NCBI GenBank assembly: GCA_963753165.1
Contig: CAVWBP010000011.1
Location: 1-64,000 of the forward strand
Length of the DNA stretch: 64,000 bases
Source: JAKLQR01 sp963753165
GTDB lineage: Bacteria; Nitrospirota; Thermodesulfovibrionia; Thermodesulfovibrionales; SM23-35
Direction: 5' to 3'
In this document: positions 35,248 through 45,377 of the stretch, piece by piece
How positions within the stretch are numbered: the stretch's first letter is position 1
How the letters are laid out: each line of letters opens with the position of its first letter
Made by a program: the position numbers and the translations under genes
The notes under the pieces: model-generated
Databases searched by the model: none
Seen by the model: only the letters and a program-made list of their open reading frames with translations
Told to the model about the DNA's origin: nothing

Positions 35248-36584
35248 GAAGAAAGTGGAGAGTGGCGAGTGAAGAGTGGCGAGTCGAGAGCAGAAAGTTG
35301 AAAGTTGAAAGGGTAAAGGATAGAGTTTATCTGTTCTGTTTTTTCTTTTTTTCACTCTTCACCCTCCACTCTTCACTCTTCACTTGCGAAGCAGAAGCGA
35401 AGGTCTATATCGACATCACGTCGCCGGGGCTGAAGAAGATGGCGATTGCCATACAGGAATTCTCCGGCCCTTCAGGACATGAGGTCCCGGAGATTGTCCG
35501 GGATGACCTTGAGTTTACCGGTCTTTTCGCCCCCATAGACAAGAACGCATATCTCGAAAATCCTGAACAACCCTTCAGTCAGAAAAACTGGACCCCACTT
35601 GGCGTTGAAGCCGTGGTAAAGGGATCAGTCAGGGGAACGACAGAGCTGCAGGTAACCATTATGCTCTATGACGTGTATGAAGCAAAGGAGATACTGAGAA
35701 AAGAGTACCGCGCGGGGAAAGAACTCCTCCGTCCGCTTTCCCACTCGATCGCAAATGACATTTACTCGGCACTTACCGGCGAGAAAGGCATTTTCAGGTC
35801 AAGAATTGCGTTTGTCAGGAGCGAAAAAGAGGGGAAATCAATCTGTTCCATGGACTGGGACGGAAACAGGATTGCGAGCATGGGATTAGAAGGGAATATC
35901 CTTCTTGCTCCCCGCTGGTCGAGAGACGCAAAACGTCTTCTGTATTCTGCCGAGAGGAATAGACAATGGGGTATTTATTTGTTAGACTTTACGAGCATGA
36001 GAGAAAAGCAGGTGTATGCAGCGACCGGAACGAATATCGCCGGAGACTTTTTCCCTGACGGCAGCGAGGTTGTTTTCTCTTCTTCAAAAGAGGGCACTCC
36101 TGATATCTACAGGATGGGCCTCGATTCCGGCAAGCCCGCAAGACTCACCTCATCATATGGTATTGAGGTATCCCCTTCGGTCTCTCCTGACGGACAGTAT
36201 ATTGCGTTTGTTTCGGACAAGGGCGGAAGTCCCCAGATTTATCTCATGCGAAAAGACGGCTCCGATGTGCGGAGGATAACCTATGAAGGTTCCTACAATA
36301 CCTCGCCGTCCTGGTCGCCAAAGGGCGACAAGATCGCTTTTTCAGGCAGGACGGGCGGCAACCAGATCTTCATCATCAATCCGGACGGCACAGGGCTTGC
36401 ACAGCTCACGGGGCAGGGCAATAACGAAGAGCCCTCTTTTTCTCCTGACGGAAGGTATATCGCTTTCATGTCCGACAGGGACGGCGTCAAGGGGATCTAT
36501 ATCATGAGAGCGAACGGAGAAGCCCAGCAGAGAATCATCCCTAAGGGAATGAAGGCATCAGGACCGAGGTGGTCGCCAAATTAG
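35244..36584 (+). CDS. tolB: Tol-Pal system protein TolB, with a repeat-derived N-terminus
   Basis: From about residue 52 the protein matches TolB: an N-terminal domain with GLFAPIDKNAY and VVKGSVRGTTELQV, then a six-bladed propeller of repeats such as SPSVSPDGQYIAFVSDKGG, SPSWSPKGDKIAFSGR and EPSFSPDGRYIAFMSDRDG. TolB is a periplasmic partner of Pal. The first 48 residues are unusual: they are encoded by an inverted repeat of the AGTGGAGAGTGGCGAGTG type, and the repeat's second arm supplies the hydrophobic stretch LFCFFFFSLFTLHSSLF that serves as the signal peptide. Confidence 0.92.
   Translation: MRRKWRVASEEWRVESRKLKVERVKDRVYLFCFFFFSLFTLHSSLFTCEAEAKVYIDITSPGLKKMAIAIQEFSGPSGHEVPEIVRDDLEFTGLFAPIDKNAYLENPEQPFSQKNWTPLGVEAVVKGSVRGTTELQVTIMLYDVYEAKEILRKEYRAGKELLRPLSHSIANDIYSALTGEKGIFRSRIAFVRSEKEGKSICSMDWDGNRIASMGLEGNILLAPRWSRDAKRLLYSAERNRQWGIYLLDFTSMREKQVYAATGTNIAGDFFPDGSEVVFSSSKEGTPDIYRMGLDSGKPARLTSSYGIEVSPSVSPDGQYIAFVSDKGGSPQIYLMRKDGSDVRRITYEGSYNTSPSWSPKGDKIAFSGRTGGNQIFIINPDGTGLAQLTGQGNNEEPSFSPDGRYIAFMSDRDGVKGIYIMRANGEAQQRIIPKGMKASGPRWSPN
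35246..35392. repeat. AGTGGAGAGTGGCGAGTG hairpin repeat overlapping the tolB start
   Basis: The left arm holds AGTGGAGAGTGGCGAGTGAA, GAGTGGCGAGTCGAGAG and AAGTTGAAAGTTGAAAGG. The right arm, TTTTTTCACTCTTCACCCTC followed by CACTCTTCACTCTTCACTTG, is complementary in character. The same repeat type occurs around glmU/glmS. Here it lies entirely inside the tolB reading frame. Confidence 0.65.
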
Positions 36585-36683
36585 TCCCGGCTGGTGCAGG
36601 AGAGAAAGCAGGGTGAAGGTCCTTAGAATGAAGCAGTGCTTCAATAGCAAAACAACAGAGAAATCCCTTCCAAGGAGGAATAT

Positions 36684-37292
36684 ATGAAAAAGATTGCAGT
36701 ATTGATTCTTCTTATTTTCGCAATTGCAGCAATCGGCTGCCAGCAGAAGAAGATCGTAAAACCGGAACAGCCACCCCAGCAGGAAACGCCTTCGCAGAAG
36801 GAGCAGGCGGCAGTTCCTCAGAAAGAATCCCCCGGATGGGAGAGGGACAAGGACAGGACAGGGGTGAAAACCGGGGAAGAGATTACGGAACAGACGCTTG
36901 CAAAGGTGGACACCAGACAGGACCCGGCACGGTTCAAAGAAGAGAGCGGGCTGTTTGAAGATATTTATTTTGAATACGATTCATACGATATCCGGGATGA
37001 GGCAAAGCCGGTACTGCAGGGAATTGCTGCCTGGCTTCTGAAAAATGGCAAAACAAAAATCTCTGTCGAAGGCCATTGTGATGAACGGGGCACAAACGAG
37101 TATAACCTTGCGCTTGGCGACAGAAGGGCAAAGTCAGTCCGTGACTACCTTGTTGCCCTCGGCATCGCTTCGGACAGGATCCAGATGATAAGCTACGGAG
37201 AAGAGAAACCTCTTTGCGCGGACCTGACAGACTCATGCTTCGCAAAGAACAGAAGGGCGCATTTTGTCGTGCTGAGGGAGGCAGGCAGATAG
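36684..37292 (+). CDS. pal: peptidoglycan-associated lipoprotein Pal
   Basis: The 202-residue protein has a lipoprotein signal with lipobox AIGC (Cys-19), a proline/glutamine-rich linker, and an OmpA-like domain with FEYDSYDIRDEA, the peptidoglycan contacts VEGHCDERGTNEYNLALGDRRA and MISYGEEKP. It anchors the outer membrane to peptidoglycan and contacts TolA and TolB. Its ATG follows AAGGAGG. The stop codon overlaps the GTG start of cpoB. Confidence 0.95.
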   Translation: MKKIAVLILLIFAIAAIGCQQKKIVKPEQPPQQETPSQKEQAAVPQKESPGWERDKDRTGVKTGEEITEQTLAKVDTRQDPARFKEESGLFEDIYFEYDSYDIRDEAKPVLQGIAAWLLKNGKTKISVEGHCDERGTNEYNLALGDRRAKSVRDYLVALGIASDRIQMISYGEEKPLCADLTDSCFAKNRRAHFVVLREAGR

Positions 37293-38248
37293 TGTTTTCG
37301 AAACGGCCTCTTTCCCCTGTGCATCTCAACACGGTCTTTCATGTTCTGCTCCTCACTGCAGCGGTCACGATGCTTTCCGCGTGTGTCACGACTGATGAGA
37401 TGGAAGCGTTCCGCCAGGATATCGGGAGACTGCAGAGAGATTCCTCAGCCATGCAGAATGAGCTGAACGGGATGAAAGAGAAGACTGCGGGAGTGGCAAA
37501 AGAGGAATCGTTCAATGTCATGCGTCAGAGCCAGTCAGAGATTCAGTCCATGCTGTCCAACGCATCGCGGGACATCCAGGTGCTGAGCGGCAGATTTGAT
37601 GAGAACAAATATTTTGTCGAAAACAAGCTGAAGGAATCTTCGACCGAAACGGAACTGCTGAAAGCCCAACTCACCGCGCTGGGAGGCCAGATCAAGGAAC
37701 TGAAGACCAGGATCGATACTGTTGAATCGCAGGTGAAAGAGAACAAAGCGGCGCTGAAAGAGCAATCGGAAGAAAAGGCGGGGGAGACTGAAGAGACACC
37801 CGTTCAGGCGGCGCCTGGTACGGATAAGAACGCCAAAACACAGTATGCCGACAAAAAAGCGCACTATGATGCTGCATATGCCTTATTCATAAACGCGAAA
37901 TACAGCGAAGCCCGGGAAAAATTCGAACTCTTCCTTAAAACATACCCGCAGAACGAACTTTCTGATAACGCACAGTTCTGGATCGGGGAGACATATTACC
38001 GGGAGAAGGACTTCGAAAGCGCCATCCTCTCCTATGAAACGCTCCTGAAGAAGTTTCCCAAGAGCCAGAAGGGTCCCTCTGCCCTGTTGAAGCAGGGGCT
38101 TTCTTTTGTGGAAATCGGGGATCCCAAGACAGCAAAGGTAATTTTCGACCAGGTGGTAGAACGCTTCCCGGATACGAATGAAGCCCAGATCGCAAAGAAG
38201 AAAACAGACGAAATCAGCGCGAAACAGAACCTGAAAAAGAAAAAATGA
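37292..38248 (+). CDS. cpoB: Tol-Pal coordinator CpoB (YbgF)
   Basis: From GTG 37292 the protein has a signal segment ending in the lipobox-like LSAC, a coiled coil (about 35-165) and a C-terminal TPR domain with YDAAYALFINAKYSEAREKF, NAQFWIGETYYREKDFESAI and FDQVVERFPDTNEA. CpoB links cell-wall synthesis to Tol function. The start is chosen because it overlaps the pal stop by one base and gives a proper lipoprotein signal; an upstream ATG at 37214 would lie deep in pal. The end overlaps moaA by 4 bases. Confidence 0.9.
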   Translation: MFSKRPLSPVHLNTVFHVLLLTAAVTMLSACVTTDEMEAFRQDIGRLQRDSSAMQNELNGMKEKTAGVAKEESFNVMRQSQSEIQSMLSNASRDIQVLSGRFDENKYFVENKLKESSTETELLKAQLTALGGQIKELKTRIDTVESQVKENKAALKEQSEEKAGETEETPVQAAPGTDKNAKTQYADKKAHYDAAYALFINAKYSEAREKFELFLKTYPQNELSDNAQFWIGETYYREKDFESAILSYETLLKKFPKSQKGPSALLKQGLSFVEIGDPKTAKVIFDQVVERFPDTNEAQIAKKKTDEISAKQNLKKKK

Positions 38249-39258
38249 GCAGCCTCAGGGACGGTTTCCACCGAACCATAGATTATCTCCGCATTTCGGT
38301 CACCGACAAGTGCAATCTCCGCTGTATCTACTGCATGCCTTCCGGAGGGGTTGTGCCGATAGAACATAAGGAAATCCTCCGGTATGAAGAGATCGCGAGA
38401 ATTCTGAAAGTTGCCGCGAAAATAGGGGTGAGAAGGGTCCGTATCACAGGAGGTGAACCACTCGTCAGAAAGGATATCGCGCGCCTCGTTCAGCTCATAA
38501 AACAGATACCCGGAATCAGTGATCTCAGTCTCACTACAAACGGTATCCTCCTCGAACAGCACGCAGAGGAACTGGCCGGAGCCGGACTCAACCGGGTGAA
38601 TGTAAGCCTCGATTCCCTGTCTGCGGAAAAGTACGGGGAGATTACGAGGGGAGGGAACCTCGACGCGGTTTTGCGGGGGATACAGGCTGCTGAAAAGGCC
38701 GGGCTTGTTCCGGTAAAGATCAACATGGTTCCCATCCGGGGCATTAATGACAGCGAAATAGAGGCGTTCGCAAAACTGACCCTCAACACTTCTTATCAGA
38801 TACGGTTCATTGAATTTATGCCATTCGATTCACAGGACCTCTGGAGCCCCGAGAGGTTTGTTTCTGTAGACGAGATACGCTCCCGTGTCGGGAACATCGG
38901 AACGCTTGTGCCGGCGCCGGTGAGGAAGTCGGGCCCTGCACATTATTTCAGGCTCGAAGGCGCTCAGGGAGTAATAGGATTTATCAGTCCCCTCAGCAAC
39001 CATTTCTGCGGAGAGTGCAACCGGCTTCGTATGACAGCAGATGGGAAACTGAGGCCCTGCCTTTTTTCCGAAACAGAAATCGACCTGAAACCTGCCCTGA
39101 GGCAGAACACTTCCGATGACGAAATACACCGCCTCATCATCCTTTCGGTCAAGGTAAAACCCGAAGGCCACAATATCAGCATGCGCCAGGCCGGTCTGGA
39201 GAACCTTGTCAAGTTCATGCGAGGCTCCGGAAGACCCATGTCGAAAATCGGCGGGTAA
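38245..39258 (+). CDS. moaA: GTP 3',8-cyclase (molybdenum cofactor synthesis)
   Basis: The 337-residue radical-SAM enzyme has the cluster motif CNLRCIYC, the GGEPLVRKD motif, the VSLDSL segment, a second cluster site in FCGECNRLRMTADGKLRPCL and the C-terminal GG (MSKIGG). It converts GTP to the first pterin intermediate of molybdopterin. Coupling with the tol-pal operon through a 4-base overlap is unusual. Together with tungstate uptake at the start of the window it indicates tungsten- or molybdenum-pterin enzymes. Confidence 0.95.
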   Translation: MSSLRDGFHRTIDYLRISVTDKCNLRCIYCMPSGGVVPIEHKEILRYEEIARILKVAAKIGVRRVRITGGEPLVRKDIARLVQLIKQIPGISDLSLTTNGILLEQHAEELAGAGLNRVNVSLDSLSAEKYGEITRGGNLDAVLRGIQAAEKAGLVPVKINMVPIRGINDSEIEAFAKLTLNTSYQIRFIEFMPFDSQDLWSPERFVSVDEIRSRVGNIGTLVPAPVRKSGPAHYFRLEGAQGVIGFISPLSNHFCGECNRLRMTADGKLRPCLFSETEIDLKPALRQNTSDDEIHRLIILSVKVKPEGHNISMRQAGLENLVKFMRGSGRPMSKIGG

Positions 39259-39427
39259 AGAGAACAGGCCCCCATTCCCCCGGTAGAAGCCGGGCCTCAT
39301 CCCCTCATTTGACATATCCAGGAATTTTTGCTAATAGATTAAGTGTATTAAGCTGCGTAATATATAAATTCAGAATAGTTTTTCTGAAAAAAGCAATCTG
39401 CCGGTAACGGTAAAGGGGAGAAGAACC

Positions 39428-42400
39428 ATGAAAAGAGTGGTCACATGTTTGAGTATTCTTTGTTTCTTGCTTTCTGCCGCAACAATTTCCCAGGCTGCCA
39501 CTTATTACATCAGAACCGATGGGGGCACTGCCCAGCAATGCAGCGGCCTGGCGGATGCAGCGTATCCGGGCTCCGGCGAAAACCAGGCATGTGCCTGGGC
39601 GCACCCTTTCTGGGCGCTTGACAGCGGGGGCAGCTGGAGGATCAATGGCGGTGACACATTACTCATTGATGCAGGGAGTTATATGATGGGATATGGAGCA
39701 CCGAATACAGGATGGTGTGATGCAGAAGGGTCTTATGGTTGTTATCTCCCGCCTGTCCCCTCGGGCACCGATTCTCTCAATCCAACCCGAATCCTCGGCA
39801 AAGGGTGGGATTCAGGATGTTCAATCCCGCCTGAATTGTGGGGTACGCAGAGAACATATCACATACTGAATCTCGAAGGGACTTCAGATGCGATAATTGA
39901 CTGCTTTGAAATTACCGATCATGCGGGATGCGTTGAATATCATTCCAATCTTTCTGTGCGCTGCGAACGGGACACCTATCCTTATGGTGAGTGGGCAGAC
40001 AGGGGGATTTATGCTTCTGACTCCTCAAATGTTACCCTGAGACATCTGAACATTCATGGGCTCTCCGGAGGCGGTATTCATGCAGGGCGTATCTCAAACT
40101 GGACTGTCGAGGATGTAAGAATCGCAGGGAACGGTTTGATCGGATGGGATGGTGACCTTTGGGAGGGTGATGACTCAAATAGCGGTACGATCACTTTCAG
40201 AAGAGTCGCTGTTGAATGGAACGGATGTGTTGAGACCTACCCGGGAATGCAACCCGACCACTGCTGGGCGCAGTCTGCAGGCGGTTACGGAGACGGGATA
40301 GGAGTCGGGCGTTCCGGAGGCCACTGGATTATCGAAGATTCTGTGATCAGGCATAACACATCCGACGGAGTCGACCTTCTTTATGTGGGGGTTGACAACC
40401 CCGGAAGCATGGTTGAGATCAGAAGGACAACGGCAGAGGGGAACGCGGGCAATCAGATAAAAGCTGGGGGATCTTCTTCAATAGTGAATTCCCTTGTTGT
40501 GGGTAATTGCGGTTACTTTTTTCAGAAATCGTTTGCCCAGGAGATGGGGGACAATGAAAGCGGCGACCAATGCAGGGCAGGAGGGGCTTCCCTGTCTCTA
40601 AACCTGGGGCGCGGCGATACGGCGTCGGTTGTGAATTCTACCATAGCGGGTCATGGCTGGGCTCTTATTGAAGCACAGTGTATTACCCTTGATTTTCCGG
40701 ACCAGCCGTCCTGCAACGGCACTGAAGCTGCAGTACTCCAGAATAATATCTGGACCGGATATCCTTATTTCCTCCGCGACGACGGAACATTAAGCCATTT
40801 TGTGGGCGACGGAGATCCCAATGGTTTTACTGCGGGACATGTGGATTACAATATTATTCATAATGCCCAGATTCTGAGTTCCACCGGTTCGCATGATATC
40901 TTTTCGAACCCTTTATTGGTGAACACCAGCTTTGATAATTTTGATGCACATCTGCAGGCAGGCAGTCCTGCTGTCGACAGCGGTCTTCCGTCCGGCAGTC
41001 TTGGTGGTCTGGTCCCCTCTGATGATATAACAGGAGCTGCACGTCCCGCAGGTCCAGGTGTTGACAGGGGTGCGTATGAGTATGGCGCGGTAGTAAGTAA
41101 TCTGCCGAACATCAGCGTTTCTCCGGGGTCATTCAACTTCGGGAATATCAATACAGGCATTGCATCACTACCCCGGACCTTTACGCTCTCCAATACAGGG
41201 GCACAGGACCTTGTGATCAGTTCGATGGCTATCTCCGGAGCAGACGCCGGCATGTTCAGCCTGCAGACAGGCACATGCCCGAGCCTTTCACCGACCCTCG
41301 TTTCAGGGGGAAGCTGCACGGTAACTGTTGTGTTTACTCCATCCGCTGAAGGTGGGCGGAACACCATCTTACAGATACTGTCGAACGACCCTGACACACC
41401 CACATTGAATGTTGTTCTCAGCGGAACGGGGACAGTGGACAATCCCGATCTTCCTGATCTCACCGGGGAATGGCAATCAATATCCCAGACCTGCAAGAAT
41501 ACGAAGAAGGGGATGAAATGCAAGATCAAAGGAGTTCTGAGGGTCACGAATACCGGCACTGAGAATGCATCATCAGCAGCAGTGCGGTTTTATCTTTCGG
41601 CGAATTCCACGCAGGATGCAACAGATGCGGAACTGAAGCAGGTGTCCACCGGGACGATGAAAACGGGGAAAACCAAGTCAAAGAAGTTCAGTTACAAATT
41701 TTCGACCGGCAGTTCGGCTTCGTGTCAATCTGTCATAGCGGTGATTGATGCAGATAATGCTATAGAAGAGATCAGTGAAACGAACAACCAGGTAGTCCAT
41801 TTCTTTGATACCGGAGAGTGCATTGATACGACATCTCCCTCGGTGATACTGACAAGTCCGGCAGGCAATGCAACAGGAGTGTCTGTAAATACATTGATTA
41901 CCGCAATGTTTTCCGAGGCACTGGATCCCTCAACCATAAATACCTGCAACATTCACCGTGAACGGTGTCATCGGTACGGTCAATTACTCAGGCACGACCG
42001 CAACCTTTACCCCTTCAGGAAGCCTGAATGAGAACACAACCTATACTGCCACCATAACCACGGGGGTAAGAGATAATGCGGGGAATGCGATGGCGTCTGA
42101 TTATGTCTGGAGCTTTACGACAGGGAGCAGCTCAGCGCCTCCTCCCGCAACGCTCACCAACCTTTTCTTTCTTCACCATTCGACGGGCGAAGGTCTTGTA
42201 GTTGAAGGTGATATGAGAAGCGTAATCGCATCATATAACTCCTCTCACGGCACACAGTTTGTATTCTGGGACCACGGGTATAACTCGGACGGCCTGCGGA
42301 ATGCCCAGGGAGACGTTACAGGAACGAACTACAATATACCGGGTGACAATACAGACCCTGACGGACTCTATAATTTATGGACGAGTACTGAAACAGAATA

Positions 42401-42863
42401 TGTGAATGCACGCAATCAGATTCTTAACAATCATCAGGTGATTGCCTTTAAGTCGTGTTTCCCTGCGTCGGATATCCCCGATGCTGCAACCCTGGCGCAG
42501 TACCAGTCGTGGTATCTTGGAATGAGGGACTTTTTCGATACGCGGACAGACCGTCTGTTCATTGTGATGTCGAATCCTCCGTTACATCGACTGGCAACAG
42601 ATGCAACCACTGCAGCAAATGCGAGGGCATTTGCGGACTGGCTCTGCAGCGATGCCTATCTGAGCGGGCATCCGAATGTGCGGTGCTTCAATCTTTTTGA
42701 TTATCTTGCAAGGCAAAATGACGGAAGCGCCACTGCGAACATGTTGCGCTACGAATACGAGGGAAGCCATTCAGACAGCGATTCACATCCGAATACTCTT
42801 GCGAATCAGACGGTAGGCCCTGTCTTTGCCGAATTCATGTGCAATGCTGCGGCGGGGTATTGA
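39428..42863 (+). CDS. giant secreted beta-helix / multidomain surface protein (frameshifted)
   Basis: The product would be about 1,145 residues. A signal peptide (cleavage after SQA near residue 24) is followed by a right-handed beta-helix region (about 130-430, NLEGTSDAIIDCFEI, SNVTLRHLNIHGLSGGGI), a choice-of-anchor/ASH domain (about 560-670, SPGSFNFGNINTG), a CARDB-like domain (about 685-800) and a Big_5-like Ig domain (TSPAGNATGVSVNTLITAMF). One indel near 41950 shifts the frame. After it come the end of that domain and about 230 residues resembling an SGNH-like or uncharacterised hydrolase domain (FFLHHSTGEGLVVEG, late SDSDSHPNT). It probably acts on or binds extracellular polysaccharide; no substrate can be named. 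Confidence 0.75.
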
Positions 42864-42907
42864 AGAAGCGGCAAGAAATTACGGGTTGAGTGATAAGAGA
42901 AAATGAC

Positions 42908-42984
<77 letters not shown>

Positions 42985-43063
42985 ACTGGAAAGAATAAAA
43001 ACCGGATATCCTGAAAATCAAGGAATCCATACTCCTGTGTGCGGGAGTGAACCACAGAGACAT

Positions 43064-45128
43064 TTATAATACTATTTTTTTCAACCCCATGACAACTGTA
43101 TAGATCTCAGGATAGATTTTTTCTGACAGGGCAACATCTTCCTGCAATAGACGGAGTCCTTCGGGAATATGTTTCAGGAAATATTCTTTGCCTCTTTTTC
43201 CTGAAAGAAAGGCATATGCACCCAGGGCCTGCATATGCCTCTGGAGGCGGCAGTGGAGCAGGGATTCCCTGAATTCATCTTCGGTAACCCCCATTGGATA
43301 CCCTTTCGTAAAGGTCATCTTCCTGACATAATATTCCAGCAGCCGTTCTCTCAAGGCATCGTCGAGACGATAATAGGGGTCCCAGAGTATTGACGCCACA
43401 TCGTATGCAGGCGGCGCCATTCGTGCGCCCTGATAGTCGAGAACCCTCGGAATATGTCCCGCCGTGATCATAATGTTCTGCGACTGAAAATCGCGGTGGA
43501 TGATCGTTTTTTGAAATGAATCTACAGTCGTTGCCAGCCGGTGAAACTCATCGCTCAGTGTTGCAACTGTTTCGGGAAGCATCTTGCAGACACCCCGGAG
43601 AAAGCTTTCAGCGAAATAGTCTGTTTCCCAGCGGAGATAGGCATAATCGAATATCCTGCTCTCAAGCAGCGGGCATTCGGCAACATGTTCTGTCGCTCCG
43701 GCATGGATTGAGATCAGAATATCAAGGACCTGCCTGTATATTGTTTCGATCTCTCTCCCCTTCACGGGCGCATTTCAGCCAGCTGTAGAAGGATATGTCT
43801 CCAAGGTCTTCGAAAACAGCGGTTCTGCCCCGAAGGTCTGTTTCTCTCAAGGCCGGGACGGGAACAGAATAATTCTGAAAGAAACGGGAGTATTCAATGT
43901 GTCGTTCAAAGTCGGGATCGTCGCCCTTACATTGCATGAATATGACATTCTGCCCGTCTTTCTTCATCCGGAAATATTGTCTGTCCGATCCGCCGACGCC
44001 GATGAGGATTCTCTCATCCTCTTCGTCTGCCCCGAGCATTTCCGGTTCATTCAGATTAATGCTGAAGTCAGGTCCAAGAATGCAGTTTTCGAATGACAAC
44101 CCCCCCATCCCCCCCTTGACAAGGGGGGGAGCAGAGAGGGAACCTTTCGCAAGGGCGGCAAAATTTTCTAAATAATCTTTGACTGAACCCCTGATATCAG
44201 TTTCAGGCAGTACTATGCAATTTCTCAGTGAGATACCTTTGGGGATGGCGTTGTCTTTTTCTATGACGAGATAGCCGTTTATCTCTATACCGCCGCATCC
44301 TTCTGCGGAGGGGTGAATAAAGACGGTTTCTCCTTCTCTTCTCAGTGCATCGATGACTGTCCTCGCATAGGAAACCGGGGTGCCGATATCGCTCCAGGAA
44401 CAGCCGCTCACCTCGAAGGTCCCTATGGTATGTCCGGCGGATATGGCATTGAACCAGGCATCGACAACACTTGAAGGACCTTCCGGCAAAAAGTTGAGAA
44501 ACTCAGGCTGATAGACAGCAACCCCTGTGAAGGCAAGAATTTTTCCCCCTCCCCATAATCCCCTCCCGCCGGGGGAGGGGGTTATATCTTGACTGATGTT
44601 CCTCTTAGGGAATGGAGAAATATTGTCTTTACCTTTCCTCCCCCTTGATGGGTTAGGGTTAGGAAAAATTCCCTTCAAAAAACCTGTTTCATCCACTTCC
44701 AATGTATTGAATTCAGGATAGTTGTGTATTGCAAGGGTTGCGAGATTCCCTGAGGAGAGGTGCGATTCGATGAGTTTTGCCAAATCGATATCCGAGACAA
44801 TGTCTGCATTATGCACGAGAAATGCGCCGCTCCTGAGAAACGTTTCAGCGTTCTTCAGGGCGCCTCCTGTACCGAGAAGAGGGGCCTCGGGGAAAAGGGT
44901 AAGAGAATGTGTATACGAAGATTGTTGTATCCAGCGCTCAACGGCTTCTTTTTTATGATGGAGGTTTATCCCGATTTTTTTTATACGCAAAACCGAGATT
45001 TTCTCAAGGACGGTTTGAAGAACCGGTTTTCCAACAATAGGAAGAAGCGGCTTGGGTATATGGTCGGTGATCGGGCGAAGCCGTTCACCCCTGCCGGCAG
45101 CAAGGATGAATGCATGGATCTGTTTCAT
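43064..45128 (-). CDS. fused N-acetylmuramate-1-phosphate uridylyltransferase and amino-sugar kinase (MurU-AmgK), frameshifted
   Basis: Residues 1-245 are a sugar-nucleotidyltransferase with AFILAAGRGERLRPITDHIP, GTGGALKNAE and VHNADIVSD. A middle part adds a second sugar-binding-like region. The C-terminal 350 residues are a kinase of the aminoglycoside phosphotransferase fold with IIHRDFQSQNIMI and VLDYQGARMAPPAYDVASI, as in AmgK. AmgK phosphorylates MurNAc at C1 and MurU turns it into UDP-MurNAc, bypassing de novo synthesis. An extra or missing base near 43755 breaks the frame. Two repeat-derived insertions lie in frame (44552-44670 and 44098-44160). NamZ, upstream on the same strand, would supply MurNAc. 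Confidence 0.82.
44098..44160. repeat. palindromic repeat inside the murU-amgK fusion gene
   Basis: CCCCCCTTG and CAAGGGGGG form a hairpin, with further G/C-rich flanks. It is read in frame as LSAPPLVKGGMGGLS, a peptide that does not fit either enzyme family. Confidence 0.65.
44545..44672. repeat. palindromic repeat cluster inside the murU-amgK fusion gene
   Basis: CCCCCTCCC and GGGAGGGGG flank a GCCGG centre, followed by a second C-rich block CCTCCCCCTTGATGGGTTAG. The stretch is read in frame as about 42 residues including TPSPGGRGLWGGG between two conserved transferase segments. Confidence 0.65.
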
Positions 45129-45178
45129 AACCCCCTTTTAATTCCCCCCTTGGCAAGGGGGGACACAGAGGGGTTTTT
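45127..45178. repeat. palindromic repeat at the start of the murU-amgK gene
   Basis: CCCCCCTTGGCAAGGGGGG is a near-perfect palindrome flanked by AACCCCC and GGGGTTTTT, ending right at the ATG of the fusion gene. It could act as a terminator for the NamZ transcript or modulate translation. Confidence 0.55.
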
Positions 45179-45377
45179 TTTTAGCATTCTTACTCGGGCA
45201 GGGAAATATACAAAAAATGTCATGCTCCGACCTGATAGGAATCTTTCTTTATTTGTTGTCTCAACGAGGAATGAACAAGAGAGATTCCAGACAAGCTGGA
45301 ATGACATTTGATTTAAAATCAGTTTAGAAATCTGAAAAATGGTTTTCGCATAGTATGCAAAGGCATGAGAGTTTTAT

